DNA of 5,441 nucleotides from Actinomycetota bacterium (lineage in GTDB: Bacteria > Actinomycetota > Actinomycetes > S36-B12): NCBI GenBank assembly GCA_009700485.1, contig WLLZ01000118.1, positions 1 to 5,441 of the forward strand, written 5' to 3'. Of the stretch, positions 1-5,441 are shown piece after piece. Made by a program: the position numbers and the translations under genes. Positions within the stretch are counted from its first letter, which is position 1. The number at the start of each line of letters is the position of its first letter. The notes below the pieces were generated by a model. It was not told the origin of the DNA. It saw nothing but the letters and a program-made list of their open reading frames with translations, and ran no database searches.

Positions 1-495
1 AAGGAAGTTGACGCTCGCGTTGAGCAGGTTTTCACCGAGGCCTATCTTGAAGTAGAGCGCGAATTCGTTGGTGTATTCGCCAGGCTCTTCCCCGGTGGTG
101 AAGGCCGGTTGATCTTGACAGACCCAGACAACATGCTCACCACGGGTATTGATGTCGAAGCCCGCCCCCCAGGCAAGAAAATTAAACGCTTGTCATTACT
201 TTCTGGCGGTGAGCGATCTTTGACGGCGGTAGCCTTCTTAATTGCATTGTTCAAGGCCCGCCCGAGCCCCTTCTATGTGCTCGATGAGGTTGAGGCTGCA
301 CTTGATGATGTGAACCTTGGCCGGTTGATTGACATCATCGAAGAGTTACGTTCGAGTTCGCAGCTCATTGTCATCACGCACCAAAAGCGCACCATGGAGA
401 TCGCTGATGCGCTCTACGGAGTATCGATGCGTGGTGATGGTGTCACCCAGGTGATTGGCCAGCGCTTGCGCGATGTCGAGACGGCCAGCGCATAG
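1..495 (+). CDS. smc: Chromosome segregation protein SMC, C-terminal fragment (5' end outside window)
   Basis: This is the last 164 residues of SMC, the ATPase that with ScpA and ScpB condenses and segregates the chromosome. The frame is open from base 1, so the gene continues upstream; the ATG at 109 is internal and not a start. The fragment is the C-terminal half of the ABC-type head. It holds the ABC signature LSGGE at 199-213, followed by the SMC-typical RSLTAVAFLIALF. Walker B (FYVLDE) is at 271-288, followed by the D-loop region (EAALDD), and the H-loop histidine (ITHQK) is at 379-381. The segment before the signature, with PGGEGRL and a TDPDN stretch, matches the usual SMC head. The long coiled coil, hinge and Walker A lie outside the window. 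The stop is TAG at 493-495. RecN and Rad50 share the fold, but the LSGGERSLTA...VLDEVEAALDD pattern and ftsY next door favour SMC strongly. Confidence 0.96.
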   Translation, partial: KEVDARVEQVFTEAYLEVEREFVGVFARLFPGGEGRLILTDPDNMLTTGIDVEARPPGKKIKRLSLLSGGERSLTAVAFLIALFKARPSPFYVLDEVEAALDDVNLGRLIDIIEELRSSSQLIVITHQKRTMEIADALYGVSMRGDGVTQVIGQRLRDVETASA

Positions 496-547
496 CTGCA
501 CCATTGCTCTTTTACGTGGCTTGCCCTTAGCGCGGCGCTGATGTTCT

Positions 548-554
548 GAAAGGA
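548..554 (+). promoter_or_regulatory. Ribosome binding site that decides the ftsY start
   Basis: The purine-rich GAAAGGA ends 8 bases before the ATG at 563. It overlaps the in-frame ATG at 554, which would leave no spacing. This favours 563 over 554 as the true ftsY start. Confidence 0.6.
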
Positions 555-562
555 TGCACCTC

Positions 563-1684
563 ATGAATACAGGCTTGATCTACGCCGGAGTCGCACTGCT
601 GGTCGTCGTAACTGCGATAATCACCGTGCTAGTGCTGCGGCGCAGGTCGGCCGCGACAATCGCCTATGAACCCGATGCGGAAGACGTTGCGGCCGAGCAG
701 CTGGTCACAGAGCAGCCGGTACCAGAGGAGATAAGCACAACTCTCGAAGTTGAGATCCCCGCGGCGGCCGCTGGGCGATTGCATCGGCTTAGAGCCCGAT
801 TGGCTAGATCGAATAGTGCAATTGGTAAGGGCCTACTGGCGCTGCTTAGCTCTGACGAGCTTACTGATTCGACCTGGGATCAAGTCGAGGAGACATTGTT
901 AATGGCCGACCTAGGTGTCGGCCCGACTCAAGAACTGATTGCCCGGCTCCGCACCCGGGTGCAGGTAGCCGGCACCGCAACCCCGGAGCAGATCAAAGCC
1001 ATGCTTCATGAAGAACTTCTAATATTGGTAGATCCCACGATGGATCGGTCCATAGTGATGAGCGCTCAGGGTCGTCCAGCGGTAATTTTGGTAGTGGGTG
1101 TAAACGGCACCGGCAAAACAACCACCACCGGCAAACTTGCTCGGCTACTTATTGCAGATGGCCAAACCGTGGTGCTAGGGGCGGCAGACACCTTCCGAGC
1201 CGCCGCCGCTGATCAGTTGCAGACCTGGGGTGATCGGGTGGGTGCCTCGGTGGTGCGGGGCCCAGAGGCCGGTGACCCAGCCGCTGTCGCTTTCGATGCG
1301 GTCAACTTCGCGGCGGAAATCGAGGCTGACACCGTAGTTATCGACACCGCCGGACGCCTACATACCAAAACCGGTCTCATGGACGAACTCGGAAAGGTGA
1401 AGCGGGTAGTCGAAAAAAAATCACCGGTGGACGAAATCTTGCTGGTACTTGATGCCACCACCGGGCAAAATGGCATGGCTCAGGCTCGGGTTTTCCAAGA
1501 TGTCGTCGACATCACCGGTATCGCCCTGACCAAACTTGATGGCACGGCACGTGGCGGGATCGTCGTGGCCGTCCAGCGTGAGCTCGGAGTCCCGGTCAAG
1601 TTAGTGGGCTTGGGTGAAGGGCCAGATGACCTCGCCCCATTTGATCCGATCGAGTTTGTCGACGCCCTTGTCGGGGATTCGTAA
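563..1684 (+). CDS. ftsY: Signal recognition particle receptor FtsY, membrane-anchored
   Basis: FtsY is the SRP receptor GTPase. It pairs with Ffh on the inner face of the membrane and hands ribosome-nascent chain complexes to the Sec translocon. From the ATG at 563 the protein has 373 residues. Residues about 5-25 are one strongly hydrophobic helix followed by Arg-Arg-Arg, a single membrane anchor as found in actinobacterial FtsY. An acidic, Glu/Ala/Pro-rich linker (about 36-66) follows, then the N domain (about 72-160) and the G domain to the end. GTPase motifs seen: P-loop GVNGTGKT at 179-186, DTFRAAA from 209, DTAGR at 261-265, TKLDGTARGG from 323, and the family's closing GLGEGPDDLAPF near the C-terminus. 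Ffh is excluded because there is no methionine-rich M domain and the TM/acidic N-terminus is present. An in-frame ATG at 554 would add three residues but has no room for a ribosome site. The gene follows smc by 67 bases, a common actinobacterial pairing. Confidence 0.96.
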   Translation: MNTGLIYAGVALLVVVTAIITVLVLRRRSAATIAYEPDAEDVAAEQLVTEQPVPEEISTTLEVEIPAAAAGRLHRLRARLARSNSAIGKGLLALLSSDELTDSTWDQVEETLLMADLGVGPTQELIARLRTRVQVAGTATPEQIKAMLHEELLILVDPTMDRSIVMSAQGRPAVILVVGVNGTGKTTTTGKLARLLIADGQTVVLGAADTFRAAAADQLQTWGDRVGASVVRGPEAGDPAAVAFDAVNFAAEIEADTVVIDTAGRLHTKTGLMDELGKVKRVVEKKSPVDEILLVLDATTGQNGMAQARVFQDVVDITGIALTKLDGTARGGIVVAVQRELGVPVKLVGLGEGPDDLAPFDPIEFVDALVGDS

Positions 1685-1690
1685 CACAGC

Positions 1691-1728
1691 GTTAACTTAA
1701 ATTGCTGGCGATGTCACATAAGTGAAAC
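1691..1728 (+). promoter_or_regulatory. Candidate GlnR-binding box upstream of the amt-glnB-glnD operon
   Basis: The GlnR box described in Streptomyces and mycobacteria is gTnAC-n6-GaAAC, repeated with a 22-base period. Here GTCAC (1713-1717), six bases, and GAAAC (1724-1728) form one perfect unit. Exactly 22 bases upstream of GTCAC lies GTTAA (1691-1695), a 4/5 match to the first element; the second element (1702-1706, TTGCT) is degenerate. The box ends 91 bases before the amt ATG, where activator sites for this operon are expected. GlnR is an OmpR-type nitrogen-limitation activator of amtB-glnK-glnD in Actinobacteria. No clear -10 or -35 could be picked between the box and amt. The site is inferred from pattern only; no corynebacterial AmtR motif (CTAT-n6-ATAG) was seen. 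Confidence 0.55.
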
Positions 1729-1807
1729 GTGATTAGCAAATCCGCGAAATGTAGCTAAGTCATTCTCCTGTCACTGAACCTTTAGTGGAGTCGAGCCAGC
1801 TCGGCAT

Positions 1808-1814
1808 AGGGAGA
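1808..1814 (+). promoter_or_regulatory. Ribosome binding site of amt
   Basis: The purine-rich AGGGAGA lies five bases upstream of the ATG at 1820 and supports that start. No other ATG, GTG or TTG with such spacing is seen nearby. Confidence 0.6.
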
Positions 1815-1819
1815 GACGG

Positions 1820-3133
1820 ATGGAAACCGCGTTGGACTCGGGTAATACCGCATGGCTGTTAACTAGCGCGGCATTGGTACTGCTAATGATTCCCGGATTG
1901 GCCTTCTTCTACGGAGGTATGGTCCGTTCAAAATCAGTACTCAATATGTTAATGATGGTGATGGGTGCCCTCTTTGTTGTTGGCATCCTTTGGGTGCTAG
2001 TCGGCTATTCGATGGCATTTGCACCTTCGTATGGCAACGCTGGTCTCCTTGGCAACATCACCCAGTTCGCTGGGCTCGAGGGGTTGATGACCAATGATCC
2101 TGAGGCGGGAGTGCCGGCCATGGGATTCGTGGCTTTCCAAGCCATGTTTGCCTGCATCACGGTTGGTTTGATCGCGGGTGCGATCGCGGACCGAACCAAG
2201 TTCAGCGCCTGGCTAATTTTTGCCGGTGGGTGGGCGGTACTTGTCTACTTCCCGGTAGCCCACTGGGTTTTCAATCTCAATCCTGAGACCGGTGGTTGGC
2301 TCTACAAACTTGGGGTAATTGACTTCGCCGGTGGCACCGCCGTTCATATCAACGCGGGTGCGGCCGCCTTGGCGCTGGCCATTGTCATCGGCCGGCGCGT
2401 GGGTTGGCCAAAGACACCCATGCGCCCACACAATCTCACTTTGGTGATGATCGGTGCTGCCTTGCTGTGGTTCGGCTGGTTCGGGTTTAACGCCGGTTCG
2501 CAGATTGCAGCCGACAACACCGCTGCCGTGGTCTTCATGAACACCTTCATTGCTACCTGCGCTGCAGGATTGGGCTGGCTGGCCACCGAGAAGATCCGCG
2601 ATGGACATGCCACCTCACTTGGTGCGGCATCTGGAGTTGTTGCCGGCCTAGTGGCAATTACGCCAGCTTGTTCGGCCGTGAGCCCACTTGGAGCTATTGC
2701 TTTAGGTGCTCTGGCCGGGATCATCTGCGCCTTGGCTGTCGGGCTTAAATACAAGTTCGGATTCGACGACTCCCTAGACGTCGTGGGGGTGCACCTCGTT
2801 GGCGGCTTAGTGGGCACCTTGCTCATTGGATTCCTAGCAACCGATGCTGCACCGGCAGGTGTCAATGGGTTCATCTATGGTGGCGGATTCGATCAGCTTG
2901 GCAAGCAGGCAATAGGTGCCTTCGCGGTGCTCTGCTATTCGCTAGTCATCGCATTCATCTTGGCTGTCATTATCAAGAAGACCATGGGCTTCCGTGTAAG
3001 TTCTGATTCCGAGATAAGTGGTATTGATAAAGCGCTCCACGCTGAGTCGGCCTATGAACTCGGAGAATCGGGCGGCGGCGGAGTTTTCGCCGGTGTCGGT
3101 CATGCTGCTCGCGCAAAGATGGAGGTGGAGTAA
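1820..3133 (+). CDS. amtB: Ammonium transporter, Amt/MEP/Rh family
   Basis: This 437-residue polytopic membrane protein conducts ammonium into the cell and usually works as a trimer. About eleven hydrophobic helices run from residue 12 to 388. The N-terminus (MIPGLAFFYGGMVRSKSVLN) is the classical family start, without a separate cleaved signal as in E. coli AmtB. Pore residues can be placed: the twin histidines H176 (GGTAVH) and H325 (VVGVH), the conserved Asp D168 (VIDFAGG), the gate phenylalanines F106 and F223, and the recruitment-site serine S227 in FNAGS. The cytoplasmic tail (about 390-437) has the conserved GFRVSSDSEISGIDKALH...YEL segment that contacts PII, followed by a Gly-rich stretch. 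The gene opens the nitrogen operon: its TAA shares one base with the next ATG, so translation of transporter and PII is probably coupled. Expression is probably under GlnR through the upstream box. Length and motifs are complete, with nothing broken. The symbols amt and amtB are both used in Actinobacteria. Confidence 0.96.
   Translation: METALDSGNTAWLLTSAALVLLMIPGLAFFYGGMVRSKSVLNMLMMVMGALFVVGILWVLVGYSMAFAPSYGNAGLLGNITQFAGLEGLMTNDPEAGVPAMGFVAFQAMFACITVGLIAGAIADRTKFSAWLIFAGGWAVLVYFPVAHWVFNLNPETGGWLYKLGVIDFAGGTAVHINAGAAALALAIVIGRRVGWPKTPMRPHNLTLVMIGAALLWFGWFGFNAGSQIAADNTAAVVFMNTFIATCAAGLGWLATEKIRDGHATSLGAASGVVAGLVAITPACSAVSPLGAIALGALAGIICALAVGLKYKFGFDDSLDVVGVHLVGGLVGTLLIGFLATDAAPAGVNGFIYGGGFDQLGKQAIGAFAVLCYSLVIAFILAVIIKKTMGFRVSSDSEISGIDKALHAESAYELGESGGGGVFAGVGHAARAKMEVE
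3121..3127 (+). promoter_or_regulatory. Ribosome binding site of the PII gene, embedded in the end of amt
   Basis: A strong GGAGGTG lies inside the last codons of amt (Glu-Val-Glu) and sits five bases before the PII ATG at 3133. Together with the TAATG stop/start overlap it suggests translational coupling of the two genes. Confidence 0.7.
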
Positions 3134-3471
3134 TGAAGATGGTTACCGCAATCATCAAGCCGTTCAAACTTGAAGATGTAAAAAGTGCACTGGAGGAGCA
3201 AGGGGTTAACGGCCTGACGGTGTCAGAGGCATCAGGCTACGGCCGGCAAAAAGGTCATACCGAGGTCTACCGTGGAGCTGAGTACACCGTGGATCTCGTC
3301 CCGAAAGTTCGGGTCGAAGTACTGGTTGATGATGAAAGTGCAGACTTAGTTGTCGACACAATCGTCAAGGCGGCTCAAACCGGGCGCATCGGCGACGGCA
3401 AGGTTTGGGTGGTGCCGGTCGAGGCCGTGGTGCGAGTGCGCACCGGTGAACGCGGCCACGACGCGATCTAG
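3133..3471 (+). CDS. glnB: Nitrogen regulatory protein PII (GlnB/GlnK type)
   Basis: PII is a small cytoplasmic trimeric sensor that binds ATP/ADP and 2-oxoglutarate and reports nitrogen and energy state to its partners. This protein has 112 residues, exactly the usual length. The T-loop (about 37-55) contains GRQKGHTEVYRGAEY with Tyr51, the residue modified by GlnD; in Streptomyces and Corynebacterium this is adenylylation rather than uridylylation. Nucleotide and 2-oxoglutarate residues are also in place: Gln39, Lys58, the B-loop TGRIGDGK (83-90) with Lys90, and Arg101/Arg103 in VRVRTGERG near the C-terminus. Its position directly after amt is typical of GlnK-type PII, which blocks Amt by inserting the T-loop, so glnK is an equally fair name. 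M. tuberculosis uses glnB for the gene in this position. The start shares one base with the amt stop, and glnD follows 14 bases after the TAG. Confidence 0.97.
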   Translation: MKMVTAIIKPFKLEDVKSALEEQGVNGLTVSEASGYGRQKGHTEVYRGAEYTVDLVPKVRVEVLVDDESADLVVDTIVKAAQTGRIGDGKVWVVPVEAVVRVRTGERGHDAI

Positions 3472-3485
3472 GGGATGAGAAGAAT

Positions 3486-5441
3486 TTGAGTGCGGGGGAG
3501 GTGCGTTCGTTTATTTTTGAGCGAGATGCACTGGTGCGCCGGCCTGGCCCATTTGGCACAGGCCGGCGGCGGGCTTTGTCCGCGCTCACCGATGAATGGC
3601 TGAAAGGGCTATTTGATTCGATAGGTCGTACCGCAGCCGATCTTTGTTTGGTAGCCGTTGGTGGGTACGGCCGGCAAGAACTCGCACCGGGCAGCGATAT
3701 TGATCTATTGCTGCTGCATCGAAATAGTGCAGCAGCCGTGGCCCCCATCGCGGATAAAATTTGGTATCCGATTTGGGATACCGGCATATCCCTTGACCAC
3801 AGTGTTCGTACCCCGGCTGAAGCACGTAGATTGGCAAGTGAAGATATCAAGGTAGTTCTCGGACTATTGGATACCCGAGTAATTGCCGGTGATGGCACTC
3901 TCGCAGAGAAATTGAGGCAGACTGTCTTCGCGGATTGGCGCGCTATGGCCATTAAGCGCCTCCCGACGTTGCGCGAATTAGTTGAGCAACGCAAGACAAA
4001 TCATGGTGAACTTGGGTGTCTGCTTGAGCCTGACCTCAAAGAGGCATATGGCGGCTTACGTGATGCCACGGTACTTCGAGCGATTGCGGCAACGTGGGTA
4101 ACTGATGTCCCGCATAGTGGCTGGCCACGAGCTCATTCATTTTTACTGGACGTTCGTGATGCGCTGCACCTAGTGACGGGCAAGTCTGGTGACCGATTGC
4201 TGCTGCAAGAGCAAGATGGCGTCGCCGCTGCTCTTGGCATCGCAGATGCTGATGAGTTACTGCGGCAGGTTTACACGGCGGCTCGAAGCATTGCGTTCGC
4301 ATCGGATTCCACGTGGCACCGGGTGGAACGACTCAGTAGCGGGCCATCGAGACTTTCGCGCCGACTGGTTAATCGACGCGGACCGGAGCGAGTGCCACTT
4401 GCCGATGGGGTGGTGGTGCAAGGTGGCGAGGTACTACTCGCTATTGAGGCGCGGCCGGCCACCGACCCCATTTTGGCGCTAAGAGCGCCTGCGGCTGCGG
4501 CTCAAGCTGGGTTACCGCTTGCACCAATAACGGTCGAAAGACTAGCTAGTGAGTGTGGACCGCTTCCGATTCCGTGGCCGGCGCCGGCCCGTGAGGCATT
4601 CGTTTCGCTTTTGGGTTCAGGTACATCTCTCGTACGGATGTGGGAGTCAATGGACCAAGCCGGCCTGATCGAGTCGCTCATTCCACACTGGAGCACCGTA
4701 CGCTCGGCTCCGCAACGTAATGCGGTGCACACTTTCACGGTTGATCGCCATTTGGTTGAAACCGCGGTGCAAGCCAGTGCATTTACCCGTGAGGTGCATC
4801 GACCAGATCTACTTTTACTGGGTGCACTGCTGCATGACATTGGCAAGGCTCGCCCCGGTGATCACAGCGTGGTTGGCGCCGAAATCGCCGCCGATTTGGC
4901 CGAGCGGATGGGGTTTACGGCTGAGGATTCGCTGGTCATAGTGGATCTAGTGCGTCATCACCTACTCTTGGTTGATACTGCCACGAGGCGTGATCTAGAG
5001 GATCCAGCAACCGTTGACTATGTCACCTCACGCATCGACAATCCAGAAACTTTGGATCTCCTGCATGCCCTAACGCGTGCCGATGCTTTTGCAACCGGGC
5101 CGGCGGCGTGGAGTGATTGGCGCGCAAAACTTGTGACTGAATTAGTTTACAAAGCGCAGGCCCAGCTTGCGGGGCATCCAACACCGGCCGAACCTGAACT
5201 TAGTGAAGTTCAGCAGGCGGCACTTGCTAGCACGGGGGTATGGGTGGCGATGGAGGCGGCGGAAGACGGTTACCACCTCACAGTTGCCGCCCCCGATCGT
5301 TTAGGTCTGTTATCCACGGTGGCCGGGGTGCTCTCACTTCAGCGGCTGCAAGTGCGTAGTGCTCGGGTCATTACCGTTGGCGAGCGCGCCGTTCAGATCT
5401 GGACGGTGTTCCCAACGTTCGGTGACCCACCAAGTTCGCAG
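3486..5441 (+). CDS. glnD: PII nucleotidyltransferase/deadenylylase GlnD, 5' part (3' end outside window)
   Basis: GlnD attaches a nucleotide to PII Tyr51 when glutamine is low and removes it when glutamine is high. Actinobacterial homologues transfer AMP. The frame runs unbroken from the TGA at 3447-3449 to the window end, giving 652 residues from TTG 3486. Domains in order: nucleotidyltransferase with GGYGRQELAPGSDIDLLLLH (59-78) and metal-binding D71/D73; a GlnD-specific helical linker with EPDLKEAYGGLRD; an HD hydrolase domain with H422 (VDRHLVETA), H450-D451 (LLHDIGK), H491-H492 (VRHHLLL) and D533 (TRADAFATGP); and a first ACT domain (about 598-645, PDRLGLLSTVAGVL) for glutamine sensing. 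The family's second ACT domain must lie beyond base 5441. No in-frame ATG exists near the start. TTG 3486 is chosen because it follows glnB by 14 bases with GGGGA upstream; GTG 3501 and GTG 3534 are alternatives. All catalytic motifs are intact. Confidence 0.94.
   Translation, partial: MSAGEVRSFIFERDALVRRPGPFGTGRRRALSALTDEWLKGLFDSIGRTAADLCLVAVGGYGRQELAPGSDIDLLLLHRNSAAAVAPIADKIWYPIWDTGISLDHSVRTPAEARRLASEDIKVVLGLLDTRVIAGDGTLAEKLRQTVFADWRAMAIKRLPTLRELVEQRKTNHGELGCLLEPDLKEAYGGLRDATVLRAIAATWVTDVPHSGWPRAHSFLLDVRDALHLVTGKSGDRLLLQEQDGVAAALGIADADELLRQVYTAARSIAFASDSTWHRVERLSSGPSRLSRRLVNRRGPERVPLADGVVVQGGEVLLAIEARPATDPILALRAPAAAAQAGLPLAPITVERLASECGPLPIPWPAPAREAFVSLLGSGTSLVRMWESMDQAGLIESLIPHWSTVRSAPQRNAVHTFTVDRHLVETAVQASAFTREVHRPDLLLLGALLHDIGKARPGDHSVVGAEIAADLAERMGFTAEDSLVIVDLVRHHLLLVDTATRRDLEDPATVDYVTSRIDNPETLDLLHALTRADAFATGPAAWSDWRAKLVTELVYKAQAQLAGHPTPAEPELSEVQQAALASTGVWVAMEAAEDGYHLTVAAPDRLGLLSTVAGVLSLQRLQVRSARVITVGERAVQIWTVFPTFGDPPSSQ

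Noticed and set aside
529..539. Inverted repeat AGCGCGGCGCT between smc and ftsY as a terminator
   Set aside because: The stem is only four base pairs with a three-base loop and no T-run follows.
496..562. Promoter for ftsY in the gap after smc (TTGCTC or TTGCCC as -35)
   Set aside because: No acceptable -10 is found at 16-18 bases from either hexamer; co-transcription with smc is as likely.
1770..1774. Another GTCAC downstream of the GlnR-type box
   Set aside because: There is no GAAAC element six bases after it, and it is 57 bases from the first GTCAC, which fits no box period.
1765..1790. Possible bulged hairpin (CTC/CACT with AGTG/GAG) in the amt leader
   Set aside because: The stem is short and interrupted by a four-base bulge with no following T-run; it is likely chance.
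1792..1803. Palindrome CGAGCCAGCTCG just upstream of the amt ribosome site
   Set aside because: As a hairpin it gives only four base pairs around a four-base loop, with no T-run after it, so it is neither a terminator nor a supported operator.
2344..2874. Minus-strand ORF (176 residues) opposite amt
   Set aside because: It lies wholly inside the transporter gene on the other strand. The Ala/Pro/Thr-rich product mirrors the hydrophobic helix codons and shows no domain.
3365..3994. Long minus-strand ORF (209 residues) opposite glnB and glnD
   Set aside because: It is antisense to two clearly recognised genes, its product is Arg/Ser/Pro-rich with no recognisable motif, and it looks like a composition shadow.
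4189..4482. Plus-strand ORF of 97 residues
   Set aside because: It is in a different frame inside the linker region of glnD, whose own frame is uninterrupted here, and it has no motif.

Overview
This is an ordinary, well-conserved actinobacterial chromosomal segment carrying five genes, all on the + strand: the 3' end of smc, then ftsY, an amt-family ammonium transporter gene, a PII gene (glnB/glnK) and the 5' part of glnD. The same order (smc-ftsY-amt-glnB-glnD, followed by ffh) is known from Mycobacterium tuberculosis and, in similar form, from other Actinobacteria. Three things point to that phylum: the gene order, a single-pass membrane anchor on FtsY, and GlnD sequence of mycobacterial/streptomycete type. 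Base composition looks to be in the mid-50s % G+C by eye, which is low for a typical soil actinomycete. A lower-GC or aquatic actinobacterial lineage is possible, but the genus cannot be named from this window.

Layout. Bases 1-495 are the C-terminal ATPase head of SMC, cut by the window start. A gap of about 67 bases leads to ftsY (563-1684), the signal recognition particle receptor. A 135-base intergenic region (1685-1819) follows and contains a good candidate binding site for the nitrogen regulator GlnR. The nitrogen cluster then runs without real gaps: amt (1820-3133), PII (3133-3471, sharing one base with the amt stop) and glnD (from about 3486, open to the window end). The glnD start is non-ATG, and the window ends just after the first ACT domain.

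How the genes work together. SMC organises and segregates chromosomes, and FtsY delivers ribosome-nascent chain complexes to the membrane; both are housekeeping functions. The last three genes form a nitrogen-sensing unit. Amt brings in ammonium. PII binds ATP/ADP and 2-oxoglutarate and can plug Amt through its T-loop. GlnD covalently modifies PII on T-loop Tyr51, which is present here, and removes the group through its HD domain in response to glutamine. In characterised Actinobacteria the added group is AMP rather than UMP. The GlnR-like site upstream of amt would switch the unit on under nitrogen limitation.

No mobile elements, CRISPR arrays, tRNA/rRNA genes or convincing new systems were seen. 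The points most worth a second look are the GlnR-type box and the unclear glnD start.
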